Below are positions 14,677 to 21,138 of a DNA stretch of 25,305 nt, in pieces; position 1 is the stretch's first letter, and every line of letters begins with the position of its first letter. The notes under the pieces are model-generated. The model made no database searches, was not told the origin of the DNA, and worked only from the letters and a program-made list of their open reading frames with translations. The DNA comes from an uncultured Lachnospiraceae bacterium (GTDB lineage Bacteria > Bacillota_A > Clostridia > Lachnospirales > Lachnospiraceae). Location of the stretch: NCBI GenBank assembly GCA_910585355.1, contig CAJUDN010000044.1, forward strand, positions 1 through 25,305, in the 5' to 3' direction. A program made the translations under genes and the position numbers.

Positions 14677-14694
14677 GTTCGGCTTCTGCTGAAC
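14677..14694 (+). other. Hairpin in the speA-speE gap
   Basis: GTTCGGC-TTCT-GCTGAAC forms a 7-bp stem with one G-T pair and no T-run. It may be an RNA-processing or stability element between the two cistrons. Confidence 0.4.
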
Positions 14695-14719
14695 AACGAA
14701 GTATTAGGAGGGAACAGGA

Positions 14720-15580
14720 ATGGAATTCTGGTTTTCGGAACTTCACACAGGAAATGTAAAGCTGTCAGTCCGGATTGAAAAACAACTTTTTTCCGGGGAA
14801 AGCGAGTACCAGAGAATTGACGTATTCGATTCTGAGGAATTCGGACGTTTTGTTTCTCTGGACGGTGAAATTGTGTTTTCGGAAAAGGATGAATTTATTT
14901 ATGATGAAATGGTGACCCATGTGCCCATGGCGGTCCATCCCTGCGTGAAGAATGTGTTAATTATCGGCGGCGGCGACGGTGGAGTGGCCAAGGAACTTTT
15001 GCAGTATCCGGCGGTGGAGACCATTGATGTGGTGGAGACAGATGAAATGTTCGTGGACGTGTGCAGGCGGTTTTTCCCCGAAGTGGCCTGCGCTCTGGAA
15101 GACCCCAGGGTAAAGGTTCATTATGACGACGGTTTGCGGTTTTTAAGAAACAAAAAGGGCCGCTATGATCTGATTATCAATGATTCCACGGACCCTTTCG
15201 GACATACGGAGGGGCTGTTCACTAGAGAATTTTATGGAAGCTGCTATAATGCCCTGAAGGAAGACGGAATCATGGTGTATCAGCATGGAAGCCCCTTTTA
15301 TGACGAGGATGAGGCGGCCTGCCGCAGCATGCACAGGAAGGCGTACCGCTCTTTTCCGATCAGCCGTGTGTACCAGGCCCATATTCCCACCTGCCCGTCG
15401 GGCTACTGGCTGTTTGGCTTTGCTTCAAAGAAATACCATCCCATCAGGGATTTTAAGCCCAAGGAATGGAATGCGCTGAATCTGGAAACCTGGTACTATA
15501 CCACCCACCTGCACATGGGAGCGTTTATGCTGCCAAAATACGTGGAGGATTTATTGGAAGAGGAGGAAAATAAAAGATGA
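14720..15580 (+). CDS. speE: Spermidine synthase (aminopropyltransferase)
   Basis: A 286-residue enzyme that would move an aminopropyl group from decarboxylated S-adenosylmethionine to putrescine. The N-terminal strands carry the family pattern LDGEIVFSEKDEFIYDEMVTHVP. The nucleotide site is GGGDGG (83-88), followed by VVETDE, and the catalytic DSTDP is at 155-159 (D155, D158). All key residues are present, so it looks active. No SpeD for making the donor is in the window. It may be encoded elsewhere, or the enzyme may use another donor. The ATG follows AGGAGGGA and the stop overlaps the next gene's start by 4 nt, indicating translational coupling. Confidence 0.93.
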   Translation: MEFWFSELHTGNVKLSVRIEKQLFSGESEYQRIDVFDSEEFGRFVSLDGEIVFSEKDEFIYDEMVTHVPMAVHPCVKNVLIIGGGDGGVAKELLQYPAVETIDVVETDEMFVDVCRRFFPEVACALEDPRVKVHYDDGLRFLRNKKGRYDLIINDSTDPFGHTEGLFTREFYGSCYNALKEDGIMVYQHGSPFYDEDEAACRSMHRKAYRSFPISRVYQAHIPTCPSGYWLFGFASKKYHPIRDFKPKEWNALNLETWYYTTHLHMGAFMLPKYVEDLLEEEENKR

Positions 15581-16836
15581 GCAGATTGATGATTATCGGA
15601 TGCGGCGGCGTTGCTTCTGTGGCGATTCATAAGTGCTGCCAGAATGATTCGGTCTTTACGGATATTTTGATTGCCAGCAGAACGGTGTCCAAGTGCGACG
15701 CGCTCAAAGAGAAACTTCAAGGAACAACGAAGACAAAAATTTCAACGGCAGAGGTGGATGCGGACAATGCGGACGAGCTGACGGCCCTTATAAAGGAGTA
15801 CAGGCCGGACGCGGTGCTCAATGTGGCGCTTCCTTATCAGGATTTGACCGTTATGGATGCCTGTTTAAAGGCCGGGGTTCCCTATATTGACACAGCCAAC
15901 TATGAGCCGGAGGACACGGACGATCCTGCATGGCGGGCCGTTTATGAGAAACGCTGCAAAGAAAAGGGCTTCACCGCCTATTTTGACTATTCCTGGCAGT
16001 GGGCTTATAATGAAAAATTTGAGAAGGCGGGTATTCTGGCCCTTCTGGGAACCGGCTTTGATCCGGGTGTTACCAGCGTGTTTACCGCCTATGCCTTAAA
16101 GCACTATTTTGATGAAATCCATACCATTGACATTCTGGACTGCAACGGCGGCGATCATGGGTATCCCTTCGCTACTAATTTTAATCCGGAGATTAATTTA
16201 AGAGAGGTTTCCGCCAATGGTTCTTATTGGGAAAACGGGCATTGGGTGGAGACAAAGCCCATGGAGATCAGGAGAGAGTATGATTTCCCGCAGGTGGGAA
16301 AGAAAGATATGTACCTTCTGCACCACGAGGAGATCGAGGCCCTGGCAAAAAATATTCCGGGAGTAAAGCGGATTCGCTTCTTTATGACATTCGGGCAGAG
16401 TTATTTAACCCATATGAAGTGTCTGGAGAACGTGGGAATGCTGTCCACCTCTCCCATTGAATTTAATGGTCAGGAAATCGTCCCGATTCAGTTTTTAAAG
16501 GCGCTTCTCCCGGACCCGGCCTCCTTGGGGCCTAGAACTGTCGGAAAGACCAACATCGGCTGTATCTTTACAGGCGTGAAGGACGGAAAAGAGAAGACCA
16601 TTTATATTTACAATGTATGCGACCATCAGGAGTGCTACAAAGAAGTGGGCTCCCAGGCCGTTTCCTATACCACAGGCGTTCCGGCCATGATCGGCTCTAT
16701 GATGGTTCTGACAGGTGTCTGGAGCGGAAAAGGCGTATTTAATGTGGAAGAGTTTGATCCGGACCCGTATATGGAGGCGCTTAATAAATGGGGACTTCCC
16801 TGGATTGTGGACGAAAATCCCCGGGTTGTAGAGTAA
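15577..16836 (+). CDS. Carboxy(nor)spermidine synthase, saccharopine dehydrogenase family
   Basis: A 419-residue NAD(P)-dependent enzyme. Rossmann motif GCGGVA (8-13) opens the protein, followed by ASRTVSKC, DAVLNVALPYQDLTVMDAC and DTANYE. The saccharopine-dehydrogenase-type catalytic domain follows, with GFDPGVTSVF. Given the NspC gene next door and no lysine genes, it most likely condenses aspartate semialdehyde with putrescine and reduces the imine to carboxyspermidine (CASDH). Diaminopropane would give carboxynorspermidine, but putrescine is what this operon makes. The gene overlaps speE in the ATGA arrangement. A GC-rich hairpin separates it from nspC. Confidence 0.9.
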   Translation: MSRLMIIGCGGVASVAIHKCCQNDSVFTDILIASRTVSKCDALKEKLQGTTKTKISTAEVDADNADELTALIKEYRPDAVLNVALPYQDLTVMDACLKAGVPYIDTANYEPEDTDDPAWRAVYEKRCKEKGFTAYFDYSWQWAYNEKFEKAGILALLGTGFDPGVTSVFTAYALKHYFDEIHTIDILDCNGGDHGYPFATNFNPEINLREVSANGSYWENGHWVETKPMEIRREYDFPQVGKKDMYLLHHEEIEALAKNIPGVKRIRFFMTFGQSYLTHMKCLENVGMLSTSPIEFNGQEIVPIQFLKALLPDPASLGPRTVGKTNIGCIFTGVKDGKEKTIYIYNVCDHQECYKEVGSQAVSYTTGVPAMIGSMMVLTGVWSGKGVFNVEEFDPDPYMEALNKWGLPWIVDENPRVVE

Positions 16837-16846
16837 GAAATATATG

Positions 16847-16884
16847 GGGCCCGGGAAAGCCGGAATTTAGCTTCTGCCGGGCCC
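16847..16884 (+). other. GC-rich hairpin between CASDH and nspC genes
   Basis: GGGCCCGG (16847-16854) pairs with CCGGGCCC (16877-16884); a second pairing GCCGG/CCGGC inside is possible. Only ATTTT follows, so it could be a weak internal terminator that tunes downstream expression, or an RNA stability element. Confidence 0.55.
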
Positions 16885-16910
16885 ATTTTGGGATGAATGA
16901 GAGGAGAACC

Positions 16911-18044
16911 ATGAAAATACAGAATCTTCCCACGCCCTGCTATGTGATTTATGAGGGACAGTTAAGAAAAAACCTGGAGATTTTAAAGGCCCTAAGGGAA
17001 GAGACCGGATGCAGGATTCTCCTGGCTCAGAAGGCCTTTTCCTGTTTTTATGAATATTCCATGATCGGGGAATATCTGGACGGAACCGCGGCCAGCGGAC
17101 TTTTTGAGGCGAGGCTCGGCCATGAGGAAATGGGAAAGGAAACCCATATCTTCGCTCCGGCCTTTAAGGATGCGGAATTTGGAGCTGTCACTGACATTTG
17201 CAGCCATGTAGTGTTTAATTCGTTTGCACAGCTGGAAAAGTATCATAAGGTCTGTGAGAAAAAGGGCGTGAACGTGGGAATCCGGGTGAATCCCGAATGT
17301 TCCACCCAGGGGGCCCATGCCATTTACGACCCTTGTGCGCCAGGCTCCAGGCTGGGCGTGACCGTTAAGAACTTTAAGGAAGAGTGGCTTCCTAAAATTT
17401 CCGGTATTCATTTCCATACCCTCTGCGAACAGAATTCCGATGCTCTGGAACGGACACTCCTGGTGGTGGAGGAGAAGTTCGGGGCTTATCTGCGGTCCGG
17501 CCATATCAAATGGCTCAATATGGGCGGCGGCCATCATATTACCAGGGCAGATTATGATCTGGATACCTTAAAGCGGTGCATTCGCCGGATGCAGGACACA
17601 TATGGTGTGACCGTGTACCTGGAGCCGGGAGAGGCCGTGGCTTTAAATGCAGGCTGTCTGGTGACGGAGGTAATGGATATTGTGGAAAACGGCGTAACGA
17701 CGCTTATTTTGGATGCGTCGGCTGCATGTCACATGCCGGATGTGCTGGAAATGCCGTATCGGCCTCCCCTTAGGGACTCGGGACTTCCCGGGGAAAAGTC
17801 CTGTGAGTACAGGCTTTCTTCCTGCACCTGCCTGGCCGGGGACGTGATCGGGGATTACTCCTTTGACCATGAGCTCCATGTGGGGGACAGGCTGTATTTT
17901 GAGGACATGGCTATTTATTCCATGGTGAAAAACAACACTTTTAATGGAATCTGTCTTCCGTCCATTGCCGTTTTGCATGAGAATGGAGACTGCGAAGTGA
18001 TTAAGTCCTTCGGGTATGAAGACTTTAAAATGCGGCTTTCTTAG
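16911..18044 (+). CDS. nspC: Carboxynorspermidine/carboxyspermidine decarboxylase
   Basis: A 377-residue PLP enzyme of the alanine-racemase fold. LAQKAFS holds the PLP lysine (K41). TAASGLFEA, GIHFHTLCEQ, NMGGGHH and LEPGEAVALNAG are the barrel motifs. The second-domain active-site segment CTCLAGDVIGDY carries the catalytic cysteine. It would decarboxylate carboxyspermidine made by the previous gene to spermidine. The start ATG 16911 follows GAGGAGAA; longer in-frame sequence overlaps the upstream gene and the hairpin. A dispersed repeat begins at its stop codon and fills the gap to the agmatine deiminase gene. Confidence 0.94.
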   Translation: MKIQNLPTPCYVIYEGQLRKNLEILKALREETGCRILLAQKAFSCFYEYSMIGEYLDGTAASGLFEARLGHEEMGKETHIFAPAFKDAEFGAVTDICSHVVFNSFAQLEKYHKVCEKKGVNVGIRVNPECSTQGAHAIYDPCAPGSRLGVTVKNFKEEWLPKISGIHFHTLCEQNSDALERTLLVVEEKFGAYLRSGHIKWLNMGGGHHITRADYDLDTLKRCIRRMQDTYGVTVYLEPGEAVALNAGCLVTEVMDIVENGVTTLILDASAACHMPDVLEMPYRPPLRDSGLPGEKSCEYRLSSCTCLAGDVIGDYSFDHELHVGDRLYFEDMAIYSMVKNNTFNGICLPSIAVLHENGDCEVIKSFGYEDFKMRLS

Positions 18045-18145
18045 AGCGTATTTAAAAATTGCTTTCTGATAGCTGTGCGTTCCACTTCGTGGGAGATTTG
18101 GCCCAAATGAACGCGGCGTAGTAGACTGACGCGTTTACACTTTTT
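18045..18145. repeat. Dispersed repeat copy 2, full structured form
   Basis: The 22-bp head (18045-18066) matches 4194-4215. After it, GCGTTC (18077-18082)/GAACGC (18109-18114) encloses CCAC/GTGG and ATTTGG/CCAAAT hairpins, a cloverleaf-like fold. It starts immediately after the nspC stop and runs almost to the next start, so it fills the intergenic space inside the operon. It is a probable small non-autonomous element or REP-like RNA element. Confidence 0.6.
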
Positions 18146-18157
18146 ATGGGAGTAGAT

Positions 18158-19396
18158 ATGGAAAAATACAGAACGACTCCGGCGGAGGACGGGTTTTTTA
18201 TGCCGGGGGAATTTGAATCTCATGCCGGGTGTGTTATGATCTGGCCCAAGCGGCCGGGAAGCTGGAATTTTGGGGCCGCAAAAGCCAGGGAGGCCTTCCG
18301 GCAGGTGGCCTGGGCCATCGCAGAGAGCGAACCCGTTTACATGCTGGCGGAAAGCGATGTGGCTTCCGGGGCCAGGGATATGCTCTCGGAAAGGGAGACA
18401 GTTTGCGGGAGCAGGGATATGCTTTCGGAAAGGGAGACAGTTTGTGGGAGCAGGGATATGCTTTCGGAAAAGGAGACGGCTTTTGGCATCCAGGTGATTG
18501 AAATGGAGTCAGACGATGCATGGGCCAGGGACGTGGCCCCCACCTTTGTGGTGAATCATAATGGCGCAGTCCGCGGAATCGACTGGGAGTTTAACGCCTG
18601 GGGCGGATGTGTAGACGGTTTGTATGCTCATTGGGAAAAGGATGATCTGGTGGCCGGCAGGCTCTGTGAGCGGCTGGGGTATGGGTGCTATGAGGCTCAT
18701 CCTTTTGTTTTGGAGGGAGGCTCCATCCACTCGGACGGAGAGGGGACCATCCTGACCACAGAAGCATGCCTGTTAAGCGCCGGACGGAATCCGAAACTTT
18801 CAAAGGTAGAGATTGAAAAACGACTTAAGGCGTATCTGGGAGCACAAAAGGTGATCTGGCTTCCCTGCGGCATTTATAATGATGAGACGAACGAACATGT
18901 GGACAATATCTGTGCTTTTGTGAGGCCCGGGGAGGTGGTGTTAGCCTGGGCCGACGAGCCGTCAGATCCTCAGTATGAGATGTCCCTCCGGTGCCTTAGG
19001 GTTCTGGAGCGGGAACTGGATGCAAAGGGAAGGGCCATAAAGGTTCATAAGCTCCCCATTCCGGCCCGCCCCGTCTGTGTTGGTGAAGAGGATGTAAAAG
19101 GATATAAGTTCGAGCCGGGGGAAGATGTGAGAGAGGCCGGAGAGCGGTTGGCGGCAAGTTATGTAAACTTTTATATTTCCAACGGCGGCGTTATCGTGCC
19201 GCAGTTTGGAGACGAGAATGATGGGCGGGCGGTGGAGATTCTTTCCGGACTTTTTAAGGACAGAAAGGTATATCCCATTGCGGCCAGGGAGATTTTGCTT
19301 GGCGGCGGAAATATCCACTGCATCACTCAGCAGATTCCGGCAGGGAAGAAATTTTCGCCGGATGGCAGGGAAGATTTCGGCAAAGGAGGAAAATAG
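18158..19396 (+). CDS. aguA: Agmatine deiminase with internal tandem repeat
   Basis: A 412-residue guanidino-modifying enzyme that turns agmatine into N-carbamoylputrescine. Visible motifs are FESHAGCVMIWPKRP, DDAWARDVAPTFV (substrate/acid segment), EGGSIHSDGEGT, NEHVDN and the catalytic cysteine in GGGNIHC (C388). It is longer than the usual 365-380 residues because the 13-residue unit RDMLSERETVCGS occurs nearly three times (from R73, R86 and R99). The insert precedes the DDAWARD loop and all catalytic segments are intact. ATG 18158 has GGGAG upstream at good spacing; ATG 18146 has none. Both start region and ribosome site abut the dispersed repeat. AguB follows after 3 nt. Confidence 0.94.
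   Translation: MEKYRTTPAEDGFFMPGEFESHAGCVMIWPKRPGSWNFGAAKAREAFRQVAWAIAESEPVYMLAESDVASGARDMLSERETVCGSRDMLSERETVCGSRDMLSEKETAFGIQVIEMESDDAWARDVAPTFVVNHNGAVRGIDWEFNAWGGCVDGLYAHWEKDDLVAGRLCERLGYGCYEAHPFVLEGGSIHSDGEGTILTTEACLLSAGRNPKLSKVEIEKRLKAYLGAQKVIWLPCGIYNDETNEHVDNICAFVRPGEVVLAWADEPSDPQYEMSLRCLRVLERELDAKGRAIKVHKLPIPARPVCVGEEDVKGYKFEPGEDVREAGERLAASYVNFYISNGGVIVPQFGDENDGRAVEILSGLFKDRKVYPIAAREILLGGGNIHCITQQIPAGKKFSPDGREDFGKGGK
18374..18490 (+). repeat. 39-bp tandem repeat, three units, within aguA
   Basis: Units run 18374-18412, 18413-18451 and 18452-18490. Units 1 and 2 differ at two positions, both synonymous (CTC/CTT and TGC/TGT). Unit 3 has diverged, mainly in its second half, and probably represents the original sequence leading into GIQVIEM. 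The 39-bp length keeps the frame. Confidence 0.95.
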
Positions 19397-19399
19397 TTT

Positions 19400-20260
19400 A
19401 TGGGTACAGTGACAGTGGCAGCGGTGCAGATGCGATGCACCGGCCGGGTGGAGGAAAACATTGCCAGAGCGGAAAGCCTGGTGAGGGAGGCGGCGAAGGA
19501 AGGCGCGCAGATCATTCTTCTGCCGGAGCTTTTTGAGCATCCGTATTTCTGCCAGGAACGACGGTATGAATACTATGCCTTTGCAAAGCCGGTGGAGGAA
19601 AATGACGCGGTCCGTCATTTCGCGGGGATTGCCAGGGAGCTTTCCACTGTGCTTCCCATCAGCTTTTTTGAGCGGGATAAGAATCGCCTGTTTAATACGG
19701 TGGCCGTCCTGGATGCAGACGGAAGTAATCTTGGAATTTACAGAAAGACTCATATCCCGGATGATCATTACTACCAGGAGAAATTCTATTTTACGCCGGG
19801 GGATACGGGCTTTCAGGTCTTTAAGACCCGGTACGGAACCATTGGTATCGGCATATGCTGGGATCAGTGGTTCCCGGAGGCGGCCAGAGGGATGGCCGTT
19901 AAGGGAGCGGAACTCCTTTTTTATCCCACGGCCATCGGCAGCGAGCCCATTCTTTCTGTGGACAGTATGCCCCACTGGCGCAGATGCATGCAGGGCCATG
20001 CGGCCTGCAATCTGATGCCTGTGGTGGCGGCCAACCGGGTGGGGCTCGAGGAAGTAGTTCCCTGTGCAGAAAACGGCGGTCAGAAGTCAGCCCTTCAGTT
20101 TTACGGCTCCTCCTTTATTACAGACGGTACCGGAGAGCTTCTTAAAACCATGGACCGCCAGTCGGAGGGCGTGATCCTTGCAGAGTTCGATCTGGATGCC
20201 CTGGCAGCAGACCGCTTCTCCTGGGGGTTGTTTCGTGACCGGAGGCCGGAGGTTTATTAA
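19400..20260 (+). CDS. aguB: N-carbamoylputrescine amidase
   Basis: A 286-residue nitrilase-superfamily amidase that releases putrescine, CO2 and ammonia from N-carbamoylputrescine. The Glu-Lys-Cys triad is E43 (LPELFEH), K116 (YRKTHIPD) and C153 (GICWDQWFPE). The EHPYFCQ, HYYQEKFYFTPGD and SWGLFRDRRPEVY segments are characteristic of AguB. A strong AAAGGAGG lies within the end of aguA, 10 nt ahead of the ATG, and the genes are 3 nt apart. It is the last gene of the operon and completes the arginine-to-putrescine route. Confidence 0.96.
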   Translation: MGTVTVAAVQMRCTGRVEENIARAESLVREAAKEGAQIILLPELFEHPYFCQERRYEYYAFAKPVEENDAVRHFAGIARELSTVLPISFFERDKNRLFNTVAVLDADGSNLGIYRKTHIPDDHYYQEKFYFTPGDTGFQVFKTRYGTIGIGICWDQWFPEAARGMAVKGAELLFYPTAIGSEPILSVDSMPHWRRCMQGHAACNLMPVVAANRVGLEEVVPCAENGGQKSALQFYGSSFITDGTGELLKTMDRQSEGVILAEFDLDALAADRFSWGLFRDRRPEVY

Positions 20261-20301
20261 AAACTATTTTCCTCTTTCAAAATAGATGAAACTTTTTCAT
20301 C
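20257..20301. terminator. Convergent hairpins between aguB and the broken Crp gene
   Basis: CTATTTT (20264-20270)/AAAATAG (20279-20285) and GATGAAA (20285-20291)/TTTCATC (20295-20301) are adjacent AT-rich stems. On the minus strand the first is followed by five T and AT, a fair terminator for the Crp-like gene. On the plus strand it is weaker. Confidence 0.45.
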
Positions 20302-20335
20302 AGGAGAAAATTAACTCTGGAAATAATTTAGAATA

Positions 20336-20860
20336 TCAAATAAATAAGGAATGTTGTTCAATCAGGTGCTTTATTTTTTTATTGTCATAAATAACCAGTT
20401 TGTTTCGCGTATGCTGTGCAATATGTTCAGTAAGCAATTTTGAAAAAATTTTGTTGCAGGTTGAAACATGAATAAAGAGGATATCAGCAATTTGCTGTTG
20501 AGTCAGATTGCATTCGATGGTGTAGATTCCATTTGAATCAGGCATGGAACATTGACACAGTCGATCCAGCCATGTAAGGATTCGCAGACTGGCGTTTAAG
20601 CCGGCAGTGACCAGGAGACGTTGTCTCAGCATGGTTGAGTAGCTGGAGGCGCTATTGACATACTCATCGAATACCTGACGATCCTTTTGAAGGAAGCCAT
20701 AAAACTGGTCTTTTGTGAATGCGATAATGATGGTGTTTTGCGCTGCTGTGACAACAGGGATATTCCATTCTTCTGTATTCATAACCAGATCGTTAAGCTG
20801 CAGACAGCCTCCCTGACGGCAATAACAGAAGTCTATGGGCGTGCCATTATCGCGCTTGCT
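20336..20860 (-). pseudogene. Crp/Fnr-family regulator, N-terminus lost at a mobile-element junction
   Basis: The frame keeps the last part of the cyclic-nucleotide-binding-like domain (DNGTPIDFCYCRQGG onward) and the dimerisation helix. The C-terminal winged helix has NLTQQQIADILFIHVSTCNKIFSKLL as recognition segment. About 170 residues remain, against about 220 in intact members, and the first half of the sensor domain is missing. Upstream in the same frame, sequence encoding HFSKTSREMLEDK instead resembles a small mobile-element protein. The change occurs near 20850-20865. An ATG at 20884 keeps an open frame of 182 codons, so a chimeric product is possible. In intact form it might have sensed a small effector for neighbouring genes; this is speculative. 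Confidence 0.65.
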
Positions 20861-20865
20861 CCATC

Positions 20866-21003
20866 TTACCTTGTCCTCCAGCATTTCCCTGCTGGTCTTG
20901 CTGAAATGGAGACTGTGATATAGGTGGTATTGTCCATCTGCATGGAGAAGCTGCCGTCCTGTTTGTTGTTGACCTGTGTGGTCTTGGTCATGTCAGTGCT
21001 CAT
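20866..21003 (-). pseudogene. Small mobile-element protein fragment, TnpW-like
   Basis: ATG at 21003 opens a 45-residue frame beginning MSTDMTKTTQVNNKQDG and SFSMQMDNTTY. The natural continuation, HFSKTSREMLEDK, lies in another frame from about position 20910, which suggests a one-base shift. The layout recalls the small TnpW-type proteins of clostridial transposons and integrative elements. The resemblance is from memory of the family and is not strong evidence. It overlaps the end of the 19-residue frame upstream. Confidence 0.4.
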
Positions 21004-21052
21004 CTTTCGCCTTGCTGCGCTCCTGTCGGAGTTTGTCCAGTTTGTCGCTCAC
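20993..21052 (-). CDS. Very short Lys/Arg-rich frame, possible remnant
   Basis: GTG at 21052, behind GAGGAGGA, starts a 19-residue frame (MSDKLDKLRQERSKAKDEH). Its stop overlaps the ATG of the following frame. Charged coiled-coil-like starts of this kind are common in small proteins of clostridial mobile elements, where they are longer, so this is probably a truncated remnant. Confidence 0.3.
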   Translation of the reverse strand: MSDKLDKLRQERSKAKDEH

Positions 21053-21083
21053 GGAGCAGTCCTCCTCTCTGGTTTTAAGCAAA

Positions 21084-21121
21084 AGCAAAGCGCCCAACCT
21101 TTTACGCTCGAGCGCTTTGCT
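21084..21121 (-). terminator. Terminator hairpin after hsdR
   Basis: AGCAAAGCGC and GCGCTTTGCT form a perfect 10-bp stem around an 18-nt loop. On the minus strand TTTGCTT follows. It lies 18 nt after the hsdR stop codon. Confidence 0.65.
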
Positions 21122-21138
21122 TACAATGTACGGTTGGC

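Noticed and set aside
18374..18490. CRISPR-like array
   Set aside because: The 39-bp units are directly adjacent without spacers and lie in frame inside aguA.
18962..19999. A 345-codon open frame on the minus strand opposite aguA and aguB
   Set aside because: It lies fully antisense to two well-recognised genes, has no ribosome site or family resemblance, and is explained by the GC-rich codon bias of the coding strand.
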